A DNA stretch of 64,000 nt. Origin: Asparagopsis taxiformis. Taxonomy: Eukaryota > Rhodophyta > Florideophyceae > Bonnemaisoniales > Bonnemaisoniaceae. The stretch spans positions 45,568-109,567 of the forward strand of contig JALQPE010003003.1 in the NCBI GenBank assembly GCA_030407315.1. The letters are read 5' to 3'. Shown one piece after another: positions 50,251-60,827 of the stretch. The translations under genes were made by a program, and so were the position numbers. The notes below the pieces were generated by a model. It was not told the DNA's origin. It worked only from the letters and a program-made list of their open reading frames with translations, and made no database searches. The first letter of the stretch is position 1; each line of letters starts with the position of its first letter.

Positions 50251-51610
50251 TCGCTTCTGTCGTGACCCTCATGTCAGTGTTGTTTGAAAGAATTACACGT
50301 GACATGACTGCACACAGCTTTGGAAGCGATCGTACCACACACAATTTGTCCATGTCACTGCCGACGAAAACACGGTGCTCAGGCAAGCTCATAGCTGCTT
50401 TTCCCGTTGCGAAAGTGCCAGAGAATGGATCGACAACAATATCACCAGGCTGTGAATGCTGGCTGATCAACTCCATCATGAGAGCGACGCTCTTCTGCTC
50501 TGCACGAACTCTGACCGTAGCACCGGTTGTGCTCCTTGTTCGCCACACCATCTCATTCGAATCGATGGCGGGCATATTGATGGTGACGTTGCACCACGCC
50601 GGGTACGTGCCGTCCATGTATCCGTGGTTCCTATAGGCCACCATCTCGCTTCCAGTCTTGAACGGAACACCTCGCTTCCAGAAGTGGATAGCGACCTCTG
50701 CCATGTTCATGCGTTGGTACCTCTTCCGCCCCGGCATTTGATAGAGGTGCCCAGGTAGTCGGACAAACAACAGAGGTACCTCGTCAACGAAGAAAACTGA
50801 ATTCCGAACGACGTCCTCCTCCTCCTCGTCCTCCTCCTCATCCGCACTTTCTTCGCCACTGTGCTGCGATGCTTCGGAGTCCGAATTCATGGACGTAACC
50901 TCTTCTTCATCCGACCCGTCATCACTGGCAGCAGTATCGGTTGGGCCTTCTGACTGCGGTCCTTTGTACGTTTCCAAGTAATGGAACCATTCGTAGAACT
51001 GCAAAACCGAGCAGAACACGATGCCGTGGCCACCGGGGCGCAACAGCTCGTCAAACACTTCGATGCTAGCCTGCATATCTTCTGCAGTTAGCCTGTCGTA
51101 CGAAGAGTTGGAATCGTTCCTCTTACGACGAACATTGTAGGGCGGATCAGTCAGAATGAGCTGAACGTTGCCCGTGATGGGCACGTGTTCTCGGCTCTCG
51201 TCGGCACTGACCAAATCTTCGAAAGGGACGTCGTACACCCGGCAATACTGACTCATTTTCGAAAGAAAGTCCTTTGCGAGAGCCTGCCCTTCACTTTCCT
51301 GCTCTTCTGTCGCATGGGGTGACGGTGACGGGGGAGACGGCCCTTGGGCAGTAAGACTGGTCCTCCCAGGTCCAAGTTGAAGCCTGGTTGTGTGTCTTGT
51401 CGACGGAACCAAACCTCTCCCTCCTGTGTTGCGACGAGTGGGAGTGTCATCAACCGGCTTGGGGACCTTTTCTGCGTCCGCGGCTTGTGGTGCCGGGCGG
51501 AGGACAGCCATAACGTCTTCGTCGAGGGTGTCAAAATACGCTGGCAGCTTGTCCGGATTTCCGCTTGAGAAGTATATTTCCAGTGCCCCCAGCGGTCGGA
51601 CTCCGGCCAG
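50240..51610 (-). CDS. DNA N6-adenine/N4-cytosine methyltransferase segment, joined to SET
   Basis: Middle part of the gene. The catalytic motif IV LILTDPPYNVRRKR lies in the first third and the AdoMet motif VVDPFSGTFATGKAAM near the end. That order is the beta class of amino methyltransferases, with a target-recognition-like region between them interrupted by a long acidic Glu/Asp/Ser insert. GLLRPGGHG-like and FCSVLQFYEW segments fit motif V-VI. The frame continues upstream of the ATG at 51511 to about 51600 (YFSSGNPDKLPAYFDTLDEDV) where a shift joins it to the N-terminal segment. Such enzymes modify DNA bases; beta-class genes are rare in eukaryotes and often bacterial in origin. Confidence 0.85.
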
Positions 51611-52665
51611 GTGTACAGGTCCGGGTTGACGATAAGAAACTGCAACCGGTCGAAGAACTTCCTCACAAGGTCCCTAAATGCACTGTGCTGCGCACTGGTT
51701 CTTGTCTCTACTTTTCCACCATATCCATCAGGATGAGATAGGGGAGCTTTGTTGTGGTAGAGATCTAGCTTCTGCTCCATCGGTGCGAATAGACCTTCAT
51801 CGAGCACGTCAAACCAATGCTCACTGCTGTCGAAAATGATGTACGGCGCCATCAACTCTTCGAAGCTGGAAAACTTTGCGGCGTAGGCCACATCGGTCCA
51901 AGCATGGTATAAAACTTGAACCACGTAACAAGCTCGATTAGTGCTTTTCCGATGGGCTGGGACGCGTGCGGCTTCGTTCCCCTCTTCGGCCGCATCTCCT
52001 ATTCGGCGACGCGGCAGGTTCTTGTTGTGATTTCGGATGATAGACAACGCTTGGAAATACATCAATACCTCGAACGTTTCCGGTGGAGCAAGAACGAAGG
52101 CGCTTGGTTCCCCGCGCTGCGGCGCCTGTAGTGGCGAAGGAAGCATGTTACATCCAATAAGGAAGGTCTGCGGCACGATCCCAGAAAGGATGCAGTGCTC
52201 AACCCATTGCCCGATACGCTCATCCTGTCTTGAAAACTCGGCAATGGGTAATGCCAGACGAACAATCTGCTTGGCTCGCTCAACGTTCATCTCTGCCATG
52301 ACGATTTCGGCAACATCCGCCTCGACTCCAGCATTCTTCGAACGACCGCTGAAGGACATGCTGAGTCGACCTTGCAGCGCCACAAATTGTTCTTCCGTGC
52401 CCTGCGCAACCCAAGCGCCAAGGTCCGCGTATGTGAAACCTCCCGGCTTGTCCGTCAAGTCTGCGAAACTTGAGTGGGCGAATAAATCCAGCAAGAGGCG
52501 GAGGAAGTCTTTGCCAGCGAGAGTAGTTTCGCGGGCGGCGCGACCTACGTTTCGACGTGTACCCATGTCACTAGAATCCTCCCAAGGGCTAGCGGGTTCG
52601 CGCAGAATTGGCACGGTTGCGTCGTCAACGATCGGATTGCTGTTGCGCCTGCGCTTATTCGTCAT
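51590..52665 (-). CDS. N-terminal segment of methyltransferase-SET gene, unknown domain
   Basis: The likely start is the ATG at 52663-52665 (MTNKRRRNSN); a longer frame to 52923 exists but its first 86 codons look non-coding. It encodes about 350 residues with a nuclear-localisation-like start, then an apparently helical globular region (FLRLLLDLFAHSSFADL, RLALPIAEFSRQDERIGQWVEHCILSGIVPQTFL, YHAWTDVAYAAKFSSFEELMAPYIIFD). I recognise no family. It ends near LYTWPESD; from there the sequence makes sense only in the next frame. Confidence 0.65.
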
Positions 52666-53002
52666 AATGGAATGAGTGGAAAATTCGGTACAGGATGGCG
52701 ACCGCTCGGCGAGACAGTCAAATTTGACGACGTATCTCGTGACGTTTGCACTCTTTCGTGAGGAACACTGGTTGATATCGAACGGAACAGAGTATACGGG
52801 TACACAGCACTGGAAAGGTCTTGAAACCCGTAACCGGTGTAGGTAATAAGTTGTGACGGATACGTGGTAGAGAAAAAATTTTAAAAAGATTGTGATTCCC
52901 TGCCTTTGAGTGTTGTACTGCAAGGCCGCCAGTCACATAGGTTGACACAGGTGCCTCACGCTTACCAGGTGAGCGACATCCGGACGGCCACTGGACGTGG
53001 GG

Positions 53003-53180
53003 ATGTCCGACTCAGATGCATTGCTGGCCAGCCCAGAAATTCTACAATTTCGGGCAGAAAAAATATTGCAAAAAACATCGATTTCGGCGGTCGATTGTGC
53101 CGTACGGCACACCCCCATCTCAAAAACATGTTCACATGTGCATGTTTTTGAGAATAGCCCAAATTTTAATTCAAAGCAGG
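53003..53180 (-). repeat. Single satellite monomer core, inverted
   Basis: The hairpin is at 53119-53152 and the GTGCCGTACGGCAC palindrome at 53097-53110, in reverse orientation to the left array. Similarity ends abruptly at the CAGG corresponding to the CCTG start of the core, and the flanking DNA is unique, so CCTG... behaves as a terminus. Confidence 0.88.
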
Positions 53181-53445
53181 ATGCAGATATTCGTCTTCTA
53201 CCATTGTCAGAACACATTCGTATAACCACATTTGGAGAACCTGAGCCCAGAGCTATCGGTTTGGCGGGAGCTAAGCCATATCTCATATAATCAGTAACTA
53301 CTTCCCGCCAGCTGAGTGGTGGAACCCCTGCTATTTCTACCAACGAGACATACGGGGTGTCAACTCGGCAATCGTATATGATTTGGGTGCTAAATTTATT
53401 CAAGAGACGAATGGGCTTCGAAAAGGAGCCCAACTACGTCTACTT

Positions 53446-53815
53446 GTGATCCATGGGTATAGGACTATTCTATTCTTCTCCAGGCTTCCACCGTAGCCGC
53501 CTCCTCCGCCTCCGTTAATGGAAAGAATATCCGAACCGCACCTCAACATGTTCTTCATGTGATCCATGGGTACTGACATCTCACATGCTCTCCAGGCTTC
53601 CACCGTAGCCGCCTCCTCCGCCTCCGTTAATGGCAACAATATCCAAACTGGACCTCTACATGTTTTTCTTGTGATCCATGGGTACTGACATCTCACATGT
53701 TCTCCAGGCTTCCTCCAAAGCCGCCACCTCCACCTCCGTTAATGGAAAGAATACCCGAACCGCAGGCTTCCTCCATAGCCGCCTCCACCTCCGTTAATGG
53801 CAAAAACATCTCACC
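53446..53815. repeat. Minisatellite of about 112 bp, three and a half copies
   Basis: Units start GTGATCCATGGGTA at 53446, 53559 and 53671, with a partial unit from about 53764. Each holds CTCCAGGCTTCC and GCCGCCTCCTCCGCCTCCGTTAATGG. On the minus strand each unit encodes NGGGGGGYGGSLE-like glycine-rich peptides, but frames break between units, so coding is doubtful. Confidence 0.8.
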
Positions 53816-54272
53816 GGGCTGAAAACGGACGGACGACATTGGGTTCGTTCCGCTGCGTAGACGTTTAGAATCTTGTTAGAAAAAAGTAAACGAAAGAGAA
53901 TGACATCTCATCTCTGTCGCAATATGTTCCATTTTCAAGTTCTCGGGTTCCACACCCATCAAGGCCTGGATCGAACCCTCTTCGATGGATAGGACAAATA
54001 GTGGAAGGCTTTTAAGCCTGTGACCAAGCGGCTATTGATTGGTTGGAGGAAGGAAATTACAGAGGAAATTTAGCTGAGTACGGTGCTCGCGATAGCTGTT
54101 AGGTTAAAGTCAAATATGTGTTTCGATTATTTTTCGTACGAAAATGTCTTGCAAAAGACGATGCTTTGTCGTTCTCCTGGAGGGAGTCCGTTGCATTGCA
54201 CTCAATTCGAGAGCATCGTCATGAAGGAGAGGATTCTTTCTGCTTGTTAGAATCGGTTTAGAGCACATAGCT
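53816..54272. other. No supported feature
   Basis: About 460 bp of unique-looking sequence between the minisatellite and the inverted satellite pair. Nothing recognised. Confidence 0.5.
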
Positions 54273-54825
54273 AATGCATTACTGGCCAGCCCAGAAATTG
54301 TAGAATTTCGGGCAGCAAAAATATTGTAAAAAACCTTGATTTGGGCGGCCGATTGTGCCGTACGGCACACCCCCATTTCAAAAACATGTTCACATGTGCA
54401 TGTTTTTGAGAATAGCCCAAATTTTAATTCAAATCAGGGTGTCTAATTTGGCCACAACGGCCCCAGGAACCGACCGCCGCCCCGAGCGGGGTCATCACTG
54501 GCTTCTGTAAGCACCAACTGTAAGGCTAAATGGCGTCTGACGAAGGGTCAATTTCAGGCTCAATACGCCAGGGACAGGTCTTGGTCCTTGTTCCATCATG
54601 GTCCCGCCCCGCTCTCTCACGACCAACCTGAAATGGACGTCCGGTGGATGTCCAGCTCGATTGCATTGCTGGCCAGCCCAGAAATTCTAAAATTTCGGGC
54701 ACAAAAAAATATTGCAAAAAACATCGATTTGGGCGGTCGATTGTGCCGTACGGCACACCCCCATCTCAAAACATGTTCACATGTGCATGTTTTTGAGAAT
54801 AGCCCAAATTTTAATTCAAATCAGG
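54273..54825 (-). repeat. Satellite array, inverted (two monomers)
   Basis: Cores end (CAGG) at 54438 and 54825, 387 bp apart, the short monomer length. Hairpins are at 54377-54410 and 54765-54797, palindromes at 54355-54368 and 54743-54756. As with 53180, the outer end is sharp at CAGG/ACGTC. Confidence 0.9.
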
Positions 54826-55058
54826 ACGTCTTCCGGACATAGGGGTGCTCGCGGCCTAGCTCGACAGCTGTAATTGTACCTCATTAAATACTGTTGATGA
54901 CTGCCTACCGTATACAATCTGGGCTGTTGGCGTATTATCCGGTACTTGACCTGACCTGAACGTTCATCGCAGACCGTTGTGGTTACCGACACTATACAGC
55001 AATCTTTTTTGTATCTCGTGCAACTCAATCGTTCCATCGCTTCCGGGAAAGCTTCATT

Positions 55059-57344
55059 ATGCCGCCGCGTATTGCGAAGAAAGCTCCAAAGCCTCCGGGC
55101 CTCCAGAAAACCCGGTCAGCAGCTGCTGTATCGAGTGCCCGACAATCCCGTGCGAAGAAGCGGTCTGGGCCTACCGGCAGCATTGAACCGCGGTCCGGTA
55201 GTCGCAAGACGGACCGGCGCAGAACTGGGGATCCGCAGCGAGAAAGTGAGGAAGGAGGAACGGCGCGGAGAGAGATGGGGCTTGACCGAGGCAAGCGTGC
55301 TCGCAGGGACAGTGAACATCATGATGATGACATGATAGTGGCTCAAAACATGTTGGAATTGCGGCAGAGTGCTATGGCAAAGGTAGTTCCTCCCGGGTTG
55401 GCAGATGCGGAGGTGCTGCAGACGGAGTCCCAGCCGGGGGTTCCCGAGACACTGGAGGCTGTGACCCCCACTGCGCCAACTATGCCGAGTACATCAGCCC
55501 CAGCAGGTAATGCAGTCAGGGACCCGAGGATAGCGGCAAGGGATGTTGTTTCTGAGCAACGTTCACAGGATGCCAACTATCATCGGCGGTCAGGTGGTAC
55601 TGAGGGGAGAGAGCAGCCGGAGTGCGGGCCTCGTCACAACAGAGTGTCATTGGTGCCAAATATGCGCGTAACGCCCCCGCGACGTCAGGCTATTGGCGAT
55701 GGAGGACATCATATTCCCGATAGCGTGGGAGATGGGGGGACGGTGAGGGCAGAGAGGTTGCATCCGCCGGAATCCATCGATTTAATGGCGAGTCGCATCA
55801 ATGCGCAGAAGAAGAAGATCGCGGAGCTGGAAAAAAAAGTGTTTAGCCAGGACATAGCAAACAAGGCGCTCACCACGGAGATTGTTGCGTTGGAGGCTAA
55901 GGTGAAGACTCTGCAGGCGGAAAATGCCAGCCTTACTGCAATTGCGAGAACAGGTAGAATCAGTGATCACGGTGGCGGTAAGTCGAAAATACAGAAAGCC
56001 ATTCCTGTGAAATACCTTGGAGTTCTTAGGGCGGTTGAGGAAAACCTGACAAAGTGGTGCAAGAACGAGACTATGGAGCTGGACCCTATAGCGGAACAAA
56101 CGCAGAGACGTTGGACTGGACGTACCATCGAGGTAGAGCCGGTAGAAGGGGCACTTTGGAGCGAAAACGGTGTAGGATATATTGCTACCCCTCCGGGCTA
56201 TATCATCAAGAATCTGCAGTGGTATACACCTTCGTACAGGGACGAGAGTGATCTGCTGAATGACTTGGTGCGACACGTACTGCGTCAAAGTCCGTGGTGT
56301 GATGTGTTTTCCGATGAGGAGCAGCGTGTGTGCTGTCAAGAGGCTGTGGCGGGGAGCAAGGAATTGAAAGTGAAGGTGACGCAGAAACTGTCCGACGTGA
56401 TGAGTGCACGGAAGCGTAATGCGAGGGACAGATTGTTCGGTTCGCTGGGGTACACGAAATTAATGTCTAGATGCACGATGCTGACGACGCGAGCTGAGAT
56501 GGACGAGCGAGAGGAACAAAAGCGCGAAGCGTCTGAGAAGCTTTTGAAACGGGAAAGTAACGGTGATTTGGATATGGGGAGGTGGCGAACGGCACCGTTC
56601 TCAGAGCTGCGATACAGCAAAGGCTTGGTTCCTGACAGCTTCGAAATGGAAGTGAATGGTGATGCATGGTTTAACAACCGAGTAGCTGTGAATGTGCTGG
56701 ACATCTTCAGGGGTTATTCGATACGACCAGAACAAGTAATGGACATAGAGACGAGCATACTAACGCTGGCGCGCCTGGATGCTTGGCTAGTGACTACTGT
56801 GGAGTGTTTGGATGAACCGAAGGGGAAAGGAGGTGCACGGCAGAAGGAGTTTACAAGGCGGTACAGTCAATATGTGGGGGTAGCTTTTCAGCAATTAGTT
56901 GGTATGGTGGTGTACTGCATGTCTTGTCTCCAAGGCTCGCAAGCAAGGGAAGAAACGGACGTTGTCGAGAGCGAACAGCGGACTAGTGCACAGTCACGGC
57001 ATGTGTTTGCAAGCCGTACTGTGACGAGAGAGGCTGTTGAAGTGTGGCAAAGCGGAGAGGGGTCTGGAATTGTTCATGTCGTTGATGATGTAAACCGCTG
57101 CTCATCACTTGTTCTAGTGTCCGAGGATTGGATTCAATCGCATATTACGTCAAACCTCGGTGCTGTAATGGATTGTGTGATTGCGCAAGGACTAATTGGC
57201 GCAGAACTTTTCGTCGTTGACCCATATGCTGGACACCTGACTGCAAACCTGAATGTCGAAATCAATGCCCCACAGTATGGGGGCATGGAGCGGCGCCATG
57301 CAGCCACTGCTGATAACGGTTTTGGCGTAATGGAGGATGGTTGA
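55059..57344 (+). CDS. Orphan 761-aa protein with coiled coil
   Basis: Intact frame of 2.3 kb from ATG 55059. Residues 1-235 are basic, then Pro/Gly/Thr-rich and probably disordered (RSRAKKRSG, RKTDRRRTG, GLDRGKRARR). Residues about 245-295 form a clear coiled coil (RINAQKKKIAELEKKVFSQDI, then LEAKVKTLQAENASL). The remaining 460 residues look globular, with Trp- and Arg-containing segments (WRTAPFSELRYSKGLVPDSFEMEVNGDAWF, LDIFRGYSIRPEQVMDIETSILTLARLDAWL). I recognise no family. Basic tail plus coiled coil plus globular domain would suit a structural or DNA-binding protein of a mobile element, but this is conjecture. It is intact while most of its surroundings are broken, and converges with the transposase fragment (77 bp between ends). 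Confidence 0.75.
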   Translation: MPPRIAKKAPKPPGLQKTRSAAAVSSARQSRAKKRSGPTGSIEPRSGSRKTDRRRTGDPQRESEEGGTARREMGLDRGKRARRDSEHHDDDMIVAQNMLELRQSAMAKVVPPGLADAEVLQTESQPGVPETLEAVTPTAPTMPSTSAPAGNAVRDPRIAARDVVSEQRSQDANYHRRSGGTEGREQPECGPRHNRVSLVPNMRVTPPRRQAIGDGGHHIPDSVGDGGTVRAERLHPPESIDLMASRINAQKKKIAELEKKVFSQDIANKALTTEIVALEAKVKTLQAENASLTAIARTGRISDHGGGKSKIQKAIPVKYLGVLRAVEENLTKWCKNETMELDPIAEQTQRRWTGRTIEVEPVEGALWSENGVGYIATPPGYIIKNLQWYTPSYRDESDLLNDLVRHVLRQSPWCDVFSDEEQRVCCQEAVAGSKELKVKVTQKLSDVMSARKRNARDRLFGSLGYTKLMSRCTMLTTRAEMDEREEQKREASEKLLKRESNGDLDMGRWRTAPFSELRYSKGLVPDSFEMEVNGDAWFNNRVAVNVLDIFRGYSIRPEQVMDIETSILTLARLDAWLVTTVECLDEPKGKGGARQKEFTRRYSQYVGVAFQQLVGMVVYCMSCLQGSQAREETDVVESEQRTSAQSRHVFASRTVTREAVEVWQSGEGSGIVHVVDDVNRCSSLVLVSEDWIQSHITSNLGAVMDCVIAQGLIGAELFVVDPYAGHLTANLNVEINAPQYGGMERRHAATADNGFGVMEDG

Positions 57345-57421
57345 AATTAGTGCAGTAAATGTGACGTTGACTAGAAGGTTTATCATGTAGTACATTATCA
57401 ATAGAGTGCTGCGATTTAGAT

Positions 57422-58870
57422 TTATTCTTCTTCATTATCATCTGTGAATTGGTAATCAGTGTTGGTGTAGAAGCGGTTGAGATAGAAACGGTGGTCCGAC
57501 CAGTGCATTTGTTTCGTAAATGGCTTGACTGGAAAGTTACTTCGTACGATGTGCACGGTGCCAGATATAGTAGATGCAGGAATGAGGTCAAACCAAGGAC
57601 CACCTGCACTGTGGGATGCAGTGTCATTGCTGTCAACGGATCCGTTGTCCGGGTCCCATGTGGACCACTTTAAACAAATGCACCCAAGTGATTTTTCCAC
57701 AGCGGTTTTTGGGGCAAAGCAGGTCATATACTGAACGAAAGCGAGTTCTACAGGTTGAAACAGGTTTGGAGACTGCAGGCGTACCAGTGCCAGGACGCGC
57801 CCTACCCATATGGTTCTGTAGTCATCGGCAGTTCCGGAGATGACGACAAAGGAGTACTGCGATCTCTTTGCGGGGCCGAACGATGAAGTTGCAAAGACGC
57901 GCTGCTGCTTGTGCCTCGACACGTTTGTGGGGCGAAGCATGCCACTGTGCGGGTCAAAGTCGTCGGCATCTGGGACGTACCCTCCCATGACGTAGGCGGA
58001 CTTTACCACGGTGACGGAAATGTCCATGTCATGTATTGGAGGGCCTTCTGCCGTGGCGCGCAGTCTAGCGAGGGTGAGGAACGCTTGTGCAGCTGTGTCA
58101 CCGAGTTGCTGGAATAGCGTTATGGTGCCAGACGGGAACGAGGAGTTGTGCAGCGGCAAAAGAGTGGCAGGATCGGGCTGTCCGTCGATATCTGCAACGA
58201 GGAGGGTTGCATCGGGCAGCAGGGAGGCAAAGTCGTGCAGTGCAACGGTGAATCCGTCGCGAACGAGTACTGCACCGTCTGTGGGCGATATCATGCGTGC
58301 GTTTCCCAATGTGTTCGATGGGGTATGACCAGTTGGAGTGGCCAAGGAGAATTCCATGTGGTGAATAGTCTCTTCCATGGCTGTGGAGCGCCTTCGAGAG
58401 GTTTTCCTATAACTCTGTTTGAACAGAAGATGCGAGTGTTCGTAGGGGCCTGCATCAATGTGTTCCAGGGCGCCATATCTCTGCAAGTCACCGGGAAGAT
58501 GGTCTAGAAGATGGAACTTGAAAGTTTTGAGACCTGTGGTGTGGAATGGGCGAGGGTGGAGAGCATTGATTGTTTGAAATAGGAAATGGAGTTCTGGAGG
58601 CTTTCTAGTTCGGCGGCAGTCCAGTGCTTGATGCGACCGCTTTATCATGGACGACATGCGACGAGGTCAGAGTATTGCGTGCAGATGGAAGTGAGGGGCT
58701 GATCTACTTCGTCACAGCATGTGTCAATGAATGCTGCGATGAAAGGGAACACCATGTTCGACATGGTGATAGTCTTTGGCTGCGAGCATGCCGCGTATGC
58801 CGTCCTCCGTGAGAGGCCGTTCAAATTGGTGCCCTTCTCACCCTTGGAGAAGTCCACATGAAGACCGGTG
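57422..58870 (-). pseudogene. Transposase-like gene, C-terminal part (KDZ/Plavaka-like?)
   Basis: The main frame is 57422-58657 (411 codons). Upstream, in another frame, 58645-58870 carries the preceding piece (VDFSKGEKGTNLNGLSRRTAYA), giving one frameshift near 58.65 kb. The block LKTFKFHLLDHLPGDLQRYGALEHIDAGPYEHSHLLFKQSYRKTSRRRSTAMEE (cited in parts: HLLDHL, DAGPYEHSH, YRKTSRRR) resembles the conserved end of large eukaryotic cut-and-paste transposases of the KDZ/CMC-Plavaka kind, where His/Glu residues lie near the catalytic core. The following 300 residues are of unknown type. The gene is cut at 58870 by repeat R. Family assignment is from memory of motif style and is weak. Confidence 0.45.
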
Positions 58871-60827
58871 ACGTCTGTGTTCTCGGAAATGGACGCGGAC
58901 GTCCACAACCTCTAGTACACCTAGTATTACTAGGCGGACGTCCATGTTCTCCAGTATTTTTGGATGTCCGCCTAGAACTGGACGTCCATGCGGTCTAGTA
59001 CGTCTAGTATTACTAGGGCGACATTCAATGTTTCTAGTACCACGGATGTCCCCTCGGGATGGACTTCCGCCATGTCTATGTCCACCTAGGACGGGCGCCG
59101 GTTCAGAAATTCAAAAATTTCGACCCCAGGAAATTTCTGCCGCCGTGCTCGACATGGATGTCCGCATCCATCACGGCGACCACTCTATTTTTCCTTGTCG
59201 GTCGACTCCAATTTCGTCTTTAATTTTTTCATCCTCTCGCTCACACCCCCTTCCTGTTGGTGCTCACCTCCCCGTACTGTACCTCAAACACCCCCAATAC
59301 CACTCTAGCACGCATTTTCAGATACCTATCCCCGCTTCCACGGTGCACACCTCCATTCCATACTACTTTTTCTGCTCTACCGTACAGATTTCGTATAACC
59401 AGTCCTCATACTACCTCAGAATAGGGCAAAACACCCCCTATCTCCTCGACCATGCTCTCCCCCATCACCTTTGAAACGTATGTTCTTCAGTACCCTCTCT
59501 CCTCTACCCTCAACCCCTCTCCTTCGCCCTCTACACAAACTTCCCCTGCAGCTTACTCTTCCAAAACCTCTCACTCCCCATCCCGTACCCGACCTGCTCC
59601 ACCCCTCCCTCCCTCAGCTGCTCCATGCCCCCACGCCATCCGCATCTTCGATACCGTATACACCACCACCACCGGCCCACGCTCCCGCACTGCGGGTGGC
59701 TCCCCCGCCGTATCCCAGAAACCTCCCCGCTCTGAAACACATATCAACCCCCCACTTCGCACCCTTCCTCCCACTCCCCTCCCTCCCCAAATACAATAAC
59801 CCCTTCTTCTCCATCACATCCCACTCACCACAGCCAGAACAGACGCCACCCCCTCCCCTTCTTTCTCCTCACTTTCCTAAAAACCCCTCCTCTCGGCGCC
59901 TTCAACCGCACCCTCCTACGGTCCCACCTAAACACCTCCTCCGCCCTCACTACCCCAACACCCCGCAGCGTCTCCCAATCCCCATAATATGCTTGTCGGC
60001 ACTCCTCTCCGAATCACAATCCATTCTAAACCGCACTCCGTACATTTCCACCTCCCCCTGTACCATCCCAAGATTCCATCCCCCCACAGAACACATCCTC
60101 ATACCACAGAAGAATTTTCTTCCTCTCATACCTCATCCTTAAAACCTCCATCAGCCATGTAAATTTCGATGAAAATATTTTCTCTACTATGCAATCTCAA
60201 ACATGTATGAGCCTATGCCTTTCCGCTTTGTCAACCCTGAATATTGGTACTCATGTATTCATAAAATAGGCCACCCACATCCCTATCCCGTTCTGCAAGC
60301 TTTACAAACCACTAGACGCATACTCCACAACTATACAACAAACACTACTCGCTATTTCAGACGACGCGGTACACAAGTAGCGTAGTGTCAACCTTCCGTG
60401 ACGCCTTCCCTGATGCGTACAAGTGGAAAACAAGTCTAGACGTATATCAGAAGTGAGTGCGGGAATTTTCGGCACAGGAGATGCTGGGCACCAAATTGAT
60501 TTTTCGGAAATTTTAGAATTTCTGGGCTGGCCAGCAATGCAATCGAGCTGGACATCCACCGGACGTCCATTTCAGGTTGGTCGCGAGAGGGTGGGGCGGG
60601 GACCATGATGAAACAAGGACCAAGACCTTTCCCTGACGTGTGAGCCTGAAATCGACCCTTCGTGAGACGCGATTTTGGCTTACAGTTGGTGCTAATAGAA
60701 GCCAGTGATAGCCCCGATCGGGGCGGCAGCCGGCTCCGGCTTACAGTTGGTGCTTACAGACGCCAGTGATAGCCCCCGATCGGGGCCGGCGGTCGGTTCC
60801 TGGGGCCGTTGTGGCCAAATTAGACAC
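58871..60827 (+). repeat. 2-kb repeat R, right copy
   Basis: Begins ACGTCTGTGTTCTCGG and follows the left copy (45296-47262) through the palindrome cluster, pyrimidine-rich stretch and AT-rich part. The differences are mainly single missing bases (for example in C runs near 59050, 59700 and 60030). Same orientation as the left copy, start to start 13575 bp apart. Confidence 0.9.

Noticed and set aside
53400..53696. 98-aa glycine-rich minus-strand protein
   Set aside because: Arises from the minisatellite; the frame changes between units.
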